Of a DNA stretch of 64,000 nt, positions 11,462 to 22,777 are shown piece by piece; the first letter of the stretch is position 1, and each line of letters opens with the position of its first letter. Position numbers and translations under genes: made by a program. The notes beneath the pieces are model-generated. The model made no database searches. It had not been told where the DNA came from and saw nothing but the letters and a program-made list of their open reading frames with translations. Source of the stretch: Pyrenochaeta sp. MPI-SDFR-AT-0127 (taxonomy: Eukaryota > Ascomycota > Dothideomycetes > Pleosporales > Cucurbitariaceae). The stretch is from contig JAGTJM010000052.1 in the NCBI GenBank assembly GCA_020747015.1, forward strand, positions 170,459-234,458. The letters are read 5' to 3'.

Positions 11462-13080
11462 CTACAACTTGCTCGCCTCGCCGCTCGTCCTGTTCAGGTA
11501 CAGCGGATCCCGGGGCTCAAAGCCATACTTCCTGCACAGCTCCTCGCCCTTCTTTTGTTGCGCCTCGATCCTCTTCTTGTGTGCAACGCCCTTCTTGTTC
11601 TCGTTCCTGCCGAGCTGAAGCAAATGCACCTCATCTGGTCCATCCACGATCCTCATCGTCCTGCCACTTGCCCACATCTGTGCGAGGGGTGTATCTTGGC
11701 TCACACCAGCACCTCCATACGCCTGCATAGCCCAGTCGATGACCTTGAGATTGACTTCAGGGACAAGAACCTTGACCTCGGCGATTTCCTTGAGAGCGCC
11801 CTTGGCGTTTGTCTCGTCAATCTGGATAGCGGCGTTCAGAACAGCCAGACGCGCGGCATCAATCTCAACACGTGAGCGGGCCACACGCTCGAGCATGATG
11901 CCATGCTCATTGAGCAGCTTGCCAAAGGGCTTCTTGCGCTCGTCGTTGAGCCTGGCAAGGAACCACTCGAGAGCCTTCTCGGCAGATCCAATACTCCTCA
12001 TGGCGTGGTGAATACGGCCGGGTCCAAGACGGCCCTGGATAATCTCGAAACCCTTGCTCTCGCCGAGAACCATGTTAGCGGCGGGAACACGGACATTGAC
12101 GAATGAGACGTGGCCATGTCCGTGGGGAGCGTCATCGTAGCCCATGACTGACAACATACGGTGAATGGTAACACCAGGAGTGTCATTGGGAACGAGGATG
12201 ACGGATTGTTGCTTGTACTTGTCGGCATTGTTGGGGTCTGTCTTGCCGAGGACGATGAAGATCTTGCAGCGAGGGTCGCCGATACCTGATGACCACCATT
12301 TCTGTACTCTTGTTAGTAATATGATCGAGAACAAGTGATCAAAGGAATGGTCGTACCTGGCCGTTCAGGACGTATGAGTCGCCGTCGCGCTTGATCGTCA
12401 TCTCAATGTTGGTGGCATCACTCGATGCAACCTGGGGCTCAGTCATCAAGAATGCAGACCGAATCTCGCCCCTGAGGAGTGGATCCAGCCACTTCCTCTT
12501 CTGTTGCTCGTTGCCGTACTTTGCGATGACCTCCATGTTGCCGGTATCTGGAGCAGCACAGTTGACAGCCTGTTGTAGGATCAGCATTGATTCGGCATAC
12601 CCCAGGCCACTCCTGTTCCAGGATGTGCGGTATCTGGAAGCGTACCTCGGAAGCAACGCGGCTCTTGCCCAAGTACTCGGCCATGAGGCCGTACTCAAGG
12701 TTGCTGAATCCAGCACCCTCCTTGAAGTGTGCCTTGGGCAAGAACATGTTCCATAGACCAAGCTCCTGTGCTCGCTTCTTGAGGTCCTCGATGATCGATG
12801 GATGCGACGAGAAGCGTTGTTGGGTGGTGTCACCGATCTGGCGAAGGTATACGGCGTCGGCAGGGATACATTCTTCTTCGACGAACTTCTCTACCTATAC
12901 AATCTGTCAATAAAAACGGGTATATGTGCAAAGGGTAAGAGTACGAACAATATCAAGTGTCTTCAACGCCCTCTCGCTGACAAACGGCCGCGCGATGACG
13001 GGAATTCGCTTTGAGGCAGGGACATGGCCATTTTGGCTGTTGGAGAGGAGGTCGAACGCGCGTTCGTAAGGTACAGACAT
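11462..13080 (-). CDS. Peroxisomal acyl-CoA dehydrogenase (ACAD10/11-like)
   Basis: Four exons on the minus strand, 13080-12949, 12894-12646, 12569-12357 and 12301-11462, give 477 aa; all junctions are in phase 0. The order is the helical N-domain (NMFLPKAHFKEGAGFSN), the middle beta domain (FLMTEPQVASSDATNIEM, flavin- and substrate-contacting) and the C-domain (GPGRIHHAMRSIGSAEKAL, then WAMQAYGGAGVSQDTPLAQ). In the last motif an Asp follows YGGAGVS, where ACAD10/11-type enzymes carry their catalytic acid. The C-terminus is ASKL, a perfect type-1 peroxisomal targeting signal, so a role in peroxisomal fatty-acid or branched-acid oxidation is likely. The first intron uses a less common GTTCGT donor. 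CCGAGG elements, the core of the fungal fatty-acid response site, lie upstream. Confidence 0.92.
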
Positions 13081-13824
13081 CTTTGCTTAAAGTGATTGAC
13101 AAAAAAACACTTTGATGAATGAAAAGTGTTATAAAGGAAGTCTGGGGCAATTGGAAGAAAGATGCAGCAGCGACTCGCACACCGCGAGGTTTATGGCTGT
13201 TTCGGCCATTGCTCGAGCTAAGCTCCCCGCAAATGCAACTCCACGACTTTTTGCCGAGGTCCGCTGATCTCCTCCACTAATGAGGCGGCGTGCTGCTTGG
13301 CATCATCGGATGATTATCTGAGCACCTCATCCCATCGTATGTTTGTACCGAGATAAAATGGCAGCTAGCGAAACATTCTGGTATTCTGCCGAGGGTGTTC
13401 AAAGCGGCCATCCCTGCGACTCCCTACTTCTTTTGACATCAGCGCCTGATCGCTGGCTTCATACGGAGACCGTCCCCACCAAGCACGCAGCATCGAGGCT
13501 TTCTGTGCAGATTCGGTTTGATTTTCCAAATCCAAGATGCTCGTTGTCAACGACAGGCTGGGCTTTGACAGCTACTGTTGTATGCTGCTATGATGGACAT
13601 CTTTAGCATGACTACGCACAGGAGGCGCAGGAGAGTTAGACAGTTATTAACAGCCCTTATCACAGCAATATGCTGCATCTCAACATAACTTCATAGTCGT
13701 TGAGGTTCTGCGCCAAAAATCAGGATCTGCCAAGGATGCATGCTGAGCTCAGCAGTCATCTCATCGCCTGCACGTCGTTCCTTGCATCCTTCGCTACTTG
13801 CTGGCAGACCACGGGAAAATCGAC
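13081..13824. promoter_or_regulatory. Acyl-CoA dehydrogenase promoter with CCGAGG and GATTATC elements
   Basis: This lies upstream of the minus-strand acyl-CoA dehydrogenase and upstream of the plus-strand F-box-like gene. CCGAGG (CCTCGG on the gene strand) occurs at 13254-13259 and 13389-13394; CCCCGCAA is near 13226 and GATTATCTGAGCACCTC is at 13312-13328. CCTCGG is the published core for FarA/FarB-type fatty-acid regulators in Aspergillus; use of that circuit here is inferred. Confidence 0.45.
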
Positions 13825-14901
13825 ATGCCTCGGAGCCCTAAATTACTGCATTCCGCAATCCGGCTTCCACGCGAGTTGATTGATACGATAATCTCAACTC
13901 TGATCGTCCTCTCTGACGAAGATCCCATCTATCAGTGGACGTGTCTCCGTCATACGACACGCTACCACAAAGCACAGATTGAGCAGCATTTCTTTGATTT
14001 CTGGGTGCCCAGGCTGAGTCTGACGGTATCTGAGGATGAACATACTGTTCAATACAAAGCTCGTAGCGTAGATAAGGGTCGTGAAGTAAGCAAGCAGCGC
14101 GGTTCAAGCAGCGCGAATAACGTCATGCGATCTGAACCGCTGGCTGGTTGGCAGGCTCTTTCGGGGCAAAGAGAAGTTTGGACCGAGATGATTATGCGGA
14201 CAACCTATCCTATTGGTGAAGAAGAGAGAAGAGAGAAACGCCTCATCGTGAGAATGGGTGACCGCGTCCTGAATAAAGGTTTCGCTGGCGGGGGAATCGT
14301 GAGTGATCTGCAGGTCCCCAAGCTCCGAGTAGACGCATATACTGGAGATCTATGCTTTGACTGGAAGATGCTGTTCACTTGTTTGTTTCGGGAAGAGATG
14401 GTAATGCGCAGGCTACGAGATGCATTACTCCGCGATTTCATGCCAACAATCAGAGCAACGAAGCCAGAGAAACGACACACGGCCATACATGACTTCCTAT
14501 GCGAACACTACCAAACGCAACGCAGGGAAATGCTTACACATTACCGGGACCACATTGCATCGTCCAATGATCCCATGCTCTTCTCTGTGGAACCCTACCT
14601 CAATCTTGCCAAGATCGAATACTACCCTCCTTCACACTCCAGCACGTATCCCTCGATCTTCCATATCATCCGCAAAGAAGAAAGCATGGTCTTCCATGTT
14701 CCGGGCTGGCACTCCTGGGGTGTAAGGGAAGTTGCACGATTGAGAGCCAAGGAAGAGATTAGTGAGCAGAATGTGTTTCCCTGCGAGCGGGTAGCGGACG
14801 AAGCTTTCAATCGCTATATGGAGGGACTGAAGGATAGGTGGAATGGTATGTTGGGAACAAAACGTGTTAGTGAGGAAGTATTAGAGACGCAGTTAAGGTA
14901 G
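13825..14901 (+). CDS. Unknown protein with F-box-like N-terminus
   Basis: A single exon of 358 aa from the Met at 13825 (an upstream Met at 13798 would add nine residues). The N-terminus IRLPRELIDTIISTLI follows the LPxELxxxI pattern seen at the start of many fungal F-box-like proteins. The rest has no motif I recognise; it is mixed alpha/beta, basic, without signal peptide or membrane segments, and has conserved-looking aromatic blocks such as WKMLFTCLFREEMVMRRL and EYYPPSHSSTYPSIFHIIRKE. Codon use looks like that of its neighbours and the frame is clean, which supports a real gene. Function unknown. Confidence 0.7.
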   Translation: MPRSPKLLHSAIRLPRELIDTIISTLIVLSDEDPIYQWTCLRHTTRYHKAQIEQHFFDFWVPRLSLTVSEDEHTVQYKARSVDKGREVSKQRGSSSANNVMRSEPLAGWQALSGQREVWTEMIMRTTYPIGEEERREKRLIVRMGDRVLNKGFAGGGIVSDLQVPKLRVDAYTGDLCFDWKMLFTCLFREEMVMRRLRDALLRDFMPTIRATKPEKRHTAIHDFLCEHYQTQRREMLTHYRDHIASSNDPMLFSVEPYLNLAKIEYYPPSHSSTYPSIFHIIRKEESMVFHVPGWHSWGVREVARLRAKEEISEQNVFPCERVADEAFNRYMEGLKDRWNGMLGTKRVSEEVLETQLR

Positions 14902-15061
14902 AAGATGGAGTCGTTGTCGTGGCATAAATAAATAAATCGAAACGCCATAGAAGTAAAGCCTCGAGCTCAAAGAAACAAATTCATAAAATCATCATCGTCT
15001 CCCCAGAACTCCGTAAGGAAATCATCTCGCAACGAACCAAACGCACCAGCCAACTATCTTC

Positions 15062-15925
15062 CTAAATATATCCCAACCGAACCATCTGTTCCAACTCAGT
15101 AGAAGTGAACCGAGTCGCCACTCCATCCCTCCCTTCATGATTGAACCAAGACGAACAATCCTTGAATTGGCAGGAGTAAAATGCCTCCGCCCGCCCCTGC
15201 GCATCACGCTCATTCTTCACAACCAGTCTCACCGGGTATGGATCCTTGCATGCGCAGAGCGGGTTCGGCCCGCCGCTGTTACGAAGACCGCGATCATCTG
15301 TAAAGCCGTTGAACCTTTTACACAGGTCATTCAAGCAACACCGCCACGGCCGTCCGTTGTTGATACTACCCGGTTTCCATTTGACAGAGCAGATTTTATT
15401 GGCCGATTCGCATCGTGGACAGGTCCCAGCAAGTTGCGTCCGGGTAGTATTGTAGTGCGGAGGCACTGACTTTGGGGTTCCAATAGCCAATCTTGAGTCG
15501 CTGGCGGTGGCTATTGGAACATGCGGAGCGTAGGCGGGCGCAGGTGACGGGGTAGATCTTGTACTCGCACTATTGAAAGTATCTCTAACAACGAGTTCTG
15601 TGGAGCGCGACAGAGGCTTTTCTCTAGTATGATTTGCTAATCTTGGAGCAGGTGTTGGATTCGAAACTGGGTTGGGTTGGAAAGTGCTACGATGCGAATC
15701 TACATTTTGCCTCTCTACCCGTGGCAGGCTTGGAGGGGCTACTGCTAGATCAGTCCTATTATGCAGTCTGAAAGTGCTGTAGCCTACCTGGAGTATACGC
15801 TGTAATATTTTGGGACTCGAGTTGGCGCTGAGGCTCATATGGACGATAAATCTCATAGTGTGCTTTCCTCCTGCAACAACAAAAGAGGCTAAAAACCCCA
15901 TGACTATGTCAATATACTTTTGCAA
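15062..15925 (-). CDS. GRF-type zinc-finger protein, 5' end unresolved
   Basis: The C-terminal part is firm. Two zinc modules are visible: CPRCES...CCLNDLC, then CACKDP...FYSCQFKDCSSWF, each followed by a short F/W-rich segment, as in GRF zinc fingers (DNA/RNA-binding tails of topoisomerase III- and APE2-like proteins and many fungal proteins). The whole frame back to 15925 is open, but the N-terminal reading is poor. A better model has an intron at 15742-15787 (GTAGGC donor, CAG acceptor) and an exon at 15788-15870 reading HYEIYRPYEPQRQLESQNIT, preceded by another intron ending in TTGCAG at 15871. The first exon was not found. Nucleic-acid binding is inferred from the fold only. A Pro/Ser/Thr-rich linker precedes the fingers. 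Confidence 0.65.
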   Translation of the reverse strand: MQKYIDIVMGFLASFVVAGGKHTMRFIVHMSLSANSSPKILQRILQVGYSTFRLHNRTDLAVAPPSLPRVERQNVDSHRSTFQPNPVSNPTPAPRLANHTREKPLSRSTELVVRDTFNSASTRSTPSPAPAYAPHVPIATASDSRLAIGTPKSVPPHYNTTRTQLAGTCPRCESANKICSVKWKPGSINNGRPWRCCLNDLCKRFNGFTDDRGLRNSGGPNPLCACKDPYPVRLVVKNERDAQGRAEAFYSCQFKDCSSWFNHEGRDGVATRFTSTELEQMVRLGYI

Positions 15926-18900
15926 TTCTAGTTAACATTCTAACTTATCCTGTGCAGAGTCTCTATTTCTTTTATACCAATAGTCGGATTAATGAGTGAA
16001 GATCATACAAGATGGAGATAACATAAAAATTACGCGCCGGGCAAGGCTGAGACGGATCGATAAACCTCCTGCAGCGCAACCGCCCAAGGCGTCGAAGTAG
16101 TAAGCGAGTACGTACTTGGCAATACCAAAACTTCGCCTTCATGTTTGCATACCCGAGTACGCGTATGGGAAGCCATTGAAAAGGAAGAGGAATGGCCCCC
16201 AAGAGTACATCTGTCCCCAACAACAGAAATGATAATCTGCCAGGCGGACATACTTTGTAGCAGGCGCGTAAACATGTTGCCAAAATGAGTGAATGGCGAA
16301 CTGGTCCAACAGAGTGGAAGCTTGAAGGCTGCAGCAATATTGAAGCTAGGCGCCAGTATGAGCTGGGGAGTCGAAGTTTCGAGCAACGAAGTTTATCGCC
16401 TTCATCTTACCTTCTGCTACCTGTTTACATAGACATAGTCTGTGGGAGGGGCCTTCTCCGACGTTCCACGGTGTGCGACTTGCTAATTCAGCAGCTTTTA
16501 GACCAAAATATCTGCTCTGTGACATCAGCCATCACCGGTGAATGTTCCTCAATTTTTCTCAAGACTACTTTGATATCATAGTCTTCGTACCCTAACAGTC
16601 CTTCCTACCCTCGATTGTATGAACTCCTATATTTGACCAAAGACAACAGTTGGGCTAAAAGCTTTGCCGTAGAGGTCGTTAGGAACATTTGGAGTTTTAA
16701 GTCAGGTCAAATAATCAGTGCTTAGACCTGCAAGCAATTGGGAGACATAGAAGATAAAGTTATCAGCTCCTAGGAACCAGTGGTAGCTCTTTGTGCCGTA
16801 TCAGTGACAGATTTGAGGACCCACAGATTTTGAAAAAGATAAATGACCATTGGCTGTCGTTTCGAGGGTCATGCCAAGAGTCCATCCCCAAGATGGGACA
16901 GATCAGGTGAAAAAGTTTGTCTGCAAAGAAGCAAAACAGTATGACTTGTTGAGGGGGATGATGGCTCTTTCGAATACTTGAAAACACAGGAAAATGTCAA
17001 AAATTGTGGCTGAACACCCCTTTCCTATGCAGCAGGAATACTCAGGCTGTTTGTCATTGAGAACGTGAGATGGAAGAGAGTAACGCGAACACGATTTGAT
17101 CCCGAAGTCCGGCCTTTTCACCAGCATGAGAGTGTGACGCTAGTACACCAAAGGTGCATGATCGATCTGGTCATGCAAGCCTAAGAACGCCCGCTCCGTT
17201 CGGTCACCCGTAAGAGTCGCTAGGCCCTGTCTTTGGCGGTTTCAGTCACTCCTCAACTCACGTGGATTGCGTGCGCCAGAACTCACGAGGCTGTGAGGCT
17301 CATGATGAGAAATGAGTTCTTGATTCAATAAAGGTGGTCACGACCCCTGCATATCTGCCATCAGGCATCACATGGCTGTTTAATATACATCGTTAATATG
17401 TGTGTGCTTCTTCAATTCACTGATATGGCTACAGATGGTATCTGTTCACACATCGTATGTCACTCTTACTTCCACATTCCTTATGATACATCCTTCTCTA
17501 CCAGCCTATTCCTTGTCCATGACCCAGGTATTTAATCTGGGTCTGCAACGAGACGTCATGTTGTGGTCAAACTCCGTATATGCGTGGCGAAGCTCCACCT
17601 CTGCCGTAGGAGCTGAACCCTCCCCGGCATATTTCGCATTCATTATCATTCAGGGACCGGCACGTGAGCCCGACCCCAAGTTTAGACTTGTCTTACCCCC
17701 TAATACCCCTTGCAAGAACTGATCAGGCCGCGGTCGCAGCCGCTTTGGTAGATCGATTCTTTCCGTTTTGTGCGGGAGAAGCGCCCTCGATCCCGGCTAT
17801 GCATGTGCGGAAGCCCTCTCCGCGATTTAGTACGCCAAGAAGTACACAATGGTGTGATGCTGATAGGAGGAAATTAAGGTGGATCTGATTGGCGTCTTAG
17901 GCGACAACATAGCGTCGGGAACTGTGGTGCAAGGTTCGGTTGAATACGAGTCTGTGGCGTTTCTCATGGGTTCTGTGGTGTGGATGCAGGGTGGTGATTT
18001 CCATGAATAGGGATAAGGCAAGGGATCACTCCGATTACTCGTAGGGAGAGAGCATCTGACTGCACGCATAGGTTACCATGAATGTATTAGGGTGGTGTAA
18101 GACGGGATGTGATGCTCCCGAAAGCCTGGCTACCCTCAGTGGTTTTCATGTGGCGCATGACTTTGCACTCGTGGTGCTGACACATGCGCGTACACGCGTA
18201 TTCACAGGACTAGCTAGCTAGTGAATGTTGGGGGCATTTATGCAGGCTGCCCTCGGGATACAGAAATCGCCCTTAGCATGGTTTTTGTACTGCGTCATAG
18301 ATCTGACAGATTTTACAAAGTCTCTCGTACTTCGCATTTGTGCTGATGTACGGATCGTGAACTTCACACCACGCGCTTCAGTCAGACACAACGAAAGGTC
18401 ACTCTCACGTTAGGTCGATTCTCTTCAGTAACCAGTCCGGGTGGAAGTCCTCCTGCCGCTAGTGATCACCTGTCGGCAGCGGGCCGTCCCAAGTGGTCGG
18501 TAGCGCTCAGCCGCAAAGTCTCGCCGGTTTAGTAGGTTCGTTCGAGACCTCTATCCTCGCTTTCATTGGCCCGAAAGCCACCCAACGGCTCAAGCTATCA
18601 CCGCGCATGACCTCCTTATGCTCTCATGTCCAGTCTGGCTTCGGAGTTCACTACTTCTACAGTGGTGTGCATTCCAAACAGCACCCTCCAGAGGGCACTG
18701 TAACAAGTTTCCGTTCAGATATCTTTTCGCGGTGAGTGGGCCACGACTGCCTCAACCAAGCATCATTCATGACTATTGTTTCCCAGTGAGAATAAGAATC
18801 ACTGTACCGTTTGATTTCGTCTATCTCGCGCAGATCCCAATTTCCACCCTTGTTAAATTCAATGTGTAGCCTGCCCGCGGTCCACTAGATCAGCGCTAAC

Positions 18901-19819
18901 AAGGGATATCACAGTACGCGCACTCCAACCAGCTCGTCTTTGCTTAGCTTGAAATCTCCCTACTTGGCAGCTTGGCTATGTTTTTGAATACTTACTTGAG
19001 TTCCGCCAAGATCTACACCAGCTGTTTCAGTGGCTGTCGCTGACATTAAGCTAGATTAAGCTCGTCCAAGAGTGACCGCATGCTCAGTCCGTGGAACCTT
19101 TCGTGCTGAGCTCCACGGATATCAGCTTTGACATAGATGTCTGTCGTCGCATTGTGAACGTGCTTACAGTTGGCGTTCAACCAACAGTTACGAATCGAGG
19201 TCCTCGTATACGGGGTGTAGTCTGAGACATCATAAGAGCTAAAACAACGAAAGGATTGTACAAGGGTCAACTCAAGTACTTAAGTGGCTTAAGCTAGTTG
19301 TGTTGGTTTTCCCCCGTCCCGTCTCTGAAATTTTGTAGTGCTAGGTTCGATGAATGATACCTTCCACTGGTGTAAAACTTGGCAGCAGGCTCTACATCAG
19401 GTTCTGTGCCCAAATATAGGTCCCGTACCCCAAACCTATACATCCACCCTACTCCAAGTAGGGATAGACCTTCGAAGTGGCGGTGATACTACGAGTAGCT
19501 TTGCACGCTTAACTGCTTGTAGGTCTCTTAGCTGGAAAACAGTGGCGTCACGATTCACACCCTTTCATTTCATCGTTGCAAAGCCACGCCGCCATTTCAA
19601 TAGTACCTTCGATCTCGAAGTCCGTATCAGGCACGAGCGGATGCAGGCGCGGAGGGCGTCAAGTCACGGCACATCAAAGTCGATAGGCCTACTATCCATC
19701 ACCAGAGTCTGAAGCATAAATACCTTAGAAAATACAGCGATTAAACACACAATATCATTCCTCCGCTTCTTCTTCTCACATTCATTATTACATGATATTT
19801 ATCTAGCATACTTGAAACC
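15926..19819. other. 3.9-kb gene-poor stretch
   Basis: No open frame here is longer than about 125 codons and none shows domain motifs or joinable exons. A minus-strand frame at 16030-16386 (118 codons) and a short frame around 16480-16600 read somewhat protein-like and could be a decayed gene, but stops separate them. Base composition looks mixed rather than strongly TA-rich, so classic repeat-induced mutation is not evident by eye. No terminal repeats were seen. Confidence 0.4.
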
Positions 19820-21868
19820 ATGTTATCCAAACTAGCGAAGACAGTGCTAGTACTCTCTTATGTTACCCACTGTGTCGCCCAAAATGCGAAGGTCCCACAG
19901 GACCGATTCGCCAGCCAGATCCCAAAAGCAGAAGGGCTAGCCCTTGCACAGATTGTTGAAGATGATCCTGCCAGCGCTCCTGCAGCACGAAAGGGCGGGA
20001 GTGATAGCCCTGCGTACACGTTGTATTCCGTCGCGCTACCCATCCCTCCTGTTGCCCAGGTGAAACAGTAAGTTCCTCAAATGTCCCATCGGTCTGTATA
20101 TAATCTGACTCGCCTTCTAGGAAAATTATGAACCCAGTGACTGGGAAGGAGATTTGTAGGTGTTATTCTTTTGCCCACAATACTGGACAAAGACTAACTT
20201 CATCTCTCAATATTAGGGTACTATGAGATGGAAATTCGACCGTTTACACATCAGATATATCCAAAACTAAAACCTGCTCGTCTTGTAGGATACAATGGCA
20301 GCTCTCCTGGCCCTACTATCATTGTGCCTCGAGGCACTGAGACAGTCGTTCGCTTCCTGAATAATGGTGATCGTGAGAACTCCGTGCATCTCCACGGATC
20401 GCCCTCTCGCGCGCCATTTGATGGATGGGCGGAAGACCTGACGTTGCAGCAACAGTACAAGGACTATTACTACCCCAACAGCCAATCTGCTCGGTTCCTG
20501 TGGTATCATGATCATGCAGTCCACTTCGTACGTCAGGCCATTCTTCTATACAATCATTGTACTAACGCAGACCAGACTGCCGAAAATGCGTACTTCGGTC
20601 AGGCAGGAGCCTACCTCGTAACAGATCCAGCTGAAAATTCGCTTGGGCTCCCATCTGGTTATGGCCAGTACGACATTCCACTTGTACTCTCCTCCAAATA
20701 CTACAACAGCGATGGTACACTCAAAACCAGCATTGGAGAAGAGGACAGCTTGTGGGGAGACGTGATTCACGTCAATGGACAACCATGGCCGTTCTTCAAC
20801 GTCCAGCCACGCAAGTATCGCTTCCGAATCCTCAATGCTGCTGTGTCTCGCAACTTCGATCTCTACTTCGTCAAGTCGACTGCTACTGGTACCAAGCTCC
20901 CTTTTAAGGTCATTGCTTCTGATGCTGGCCTTCTCCAGAACCCCGTTCAAGTGCAGCATGTTATCACTGCAGCAGCTGAGCGTTGGGAAGTTGTTTTTGA
21001 CTTTTCGCAGTACGCAGGTCAGACAATCTTGTTGAGAAACATCCAAGATGCTGGGGGACTTGGTACCGACGATGAATATGACAACACAGACAAGGTCATG
21101 CAGTTCAAAGTCTCTGCTGCACCTGTGACAGACACCTCCACTGTGCCCCAGAATCTACGAACTGTGCCATTCCCTCAGGCATCTACAGGCATCGATCATC
21201 AATTCCGTTTCCATCGATCAAACGGACAGTGGCAGATCAACGATGTCGGCTTCGCCGATGCGGCCAATCGCATCCTTGCGAACGTACCTCGGGGTAAGGT
21301 AGAGATCTGGAAATTGGAGAATAAGAGCGGCGGCTGGACTCATCCCATCCACGTTCATCTCGTCGACTTCCGCATTCTTCAGCGTAATGGCCGCGGTGTC
21401 GAGCCGTATGAGTCTGCAGGCCTCAAAGATGTAGTGTGGCTCGGCAAGAACGAAGAGGTGCTTGTCGAGGCCCATTATGCTCCATGGAATGGTGTCTACA
21501 TGTTCCACTGCCACAATCTCATCCACGAGGACCATGACATGATGGCTGCCTTCAACGTCACCCAGTTGCAGGAACTCGGTTACAATGAGCAGACAGACTT
21601 CTCGGATCCAGAAGACCCCCGCTGGGCTGCACGCCCATTCACACAGGCTGCCTTCACAGGTAGGACTGGACCTTTTACGTCGCAAGCGATTCAATCACGT
21701 GTGACTGAGCTCGCACTTCAGCAGCCGTACAGCGAACAGGCGGCAGTTGAGGCGGCTTTGGCTGCTGCCTGGGCTGATGGTACAGCACAAAAGAAGCGAA
21801 GTGTCGAGAAAAGCCATGATCTTCACGCTAGCGGGCCCATTCCTCGCTACCGCCGCTTCGTTGTTTGA
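19820..21868 (+). CDS. Multicopper oxidase, bilirubin-oxidase-like
   Basis: Exons 19820-20067, 20121-20155, 20217-20527 and 20576-21868 give 628 aa. A signal peptide (MLSKLAKTVLVLSYVTHCVAQ) marks it as secreted. The copper ligands are all present: VHLHG near residue 150, WYHDHAVH near 190, HPIHVHLVDF near 454 and HCHNLIHEDHDMM near 509. The third intron (20528-20575, 48 nt, with TACTAAC branch) is a multiple of three and stop-free, so the unspliced reading is also open; splicing restores HDHAVHFTAENAYFGQAG, which matches bilirubin oxidase-type enzymes. Blocks such as GDVIHVNGQPWPF and SAGLKDVVWLGKNEEV also fit that group (bilirubin oxidase/CotA) rather than classical laccases. It oxidises phenolic or tetrapyrrole-like substrates with O2; the natural substrate is unknown. 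The next gene downstream is an unrelated membrane protein. Confidence 0.92.
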
Positions 21869-22777
21869 ATACAGCACTTCTAGCGCTTGGTATGGCCAAG
21901 GAGTGGTAATTTTTCGGAGATCTTGATTGATGCTTCGCTGTACATACTTCCCATCTTTCCCCATTCTCATTTGGTGGCTACACCATTTCTTTCTTTTTTT
22001 TACGCCAGTACAAGTTTTTTGCCTTGTTCTTTCTTATGTCTACTCGTACGCGGCAAGTATAATTGAACTTTGCAAGAAAGTTGATCAATATACATGTAAG
22101 CGATCATGATGGCCCAACTATAAGATACTGCAAACGAGAAGATTGTCATGAGAATCAAAATCCAGATTGTGGTGATAACCGTAGTACACATAAAGTCTGG
22201 TCTTGGTTTGGTCTTTACGTCGTCAGCTTTATCCGGGAATGCAATTCAGGATTGGACCTCAAATCCTTTGCCTTAGTTCTGCATGGTAAGTGCATCGGCC
22301 GTTTTACTCGGGCCAAGTATCGTCCTCAACCTTGCCTGTTCCGACTAGCGAACTTGCACAGCCTCACACAATCTCACCGTCCCCACCTACAATCTTTTCA
22401 GGCACCATGAATGAAAGTCGAGAATGTTACGTCGAGAAGTTACGCATGTGAATGGTATTAGCTGTAGCCGTGTTTTTACATTTGCAGACCCATATCAAGC
22501 CCCAGTTTCGCACTCATGCGGCGTCCATAGGAGATGTATGCCAATGTGAGGAAGGATCATCATCCCTGTTACAGCATCTTTTAGGCGACCTGCACGTCTC
22601 ACAGACGCGTCCACAAAACACCGAGTACATTAGGTTGCCCGCTACCATCTTGTGTCCCGCACTGCAACTCACTTGTCTCAGGCATCAATTGCGCCGTACA
22701 TGGCCTGCTTCATACACAGACAGGCCTGCGCATCTAACATTATCAGCACCGCATGACATCTCGGATTGCTCAAATGA
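21869..22777. other. Intergenic region
   Basis: AT-rich spacer between the oxidase and the membrane-protein gene. The short frames at 22063-22410 and 22452-22781 have no support. Confidence 0.5.

Noticed and set aside
16030..16386. 118-codon minus-strand frame as a gene
   Set aside because: Somewhat protein-like, but upstream continuation hits stops and no splice pair restores it.
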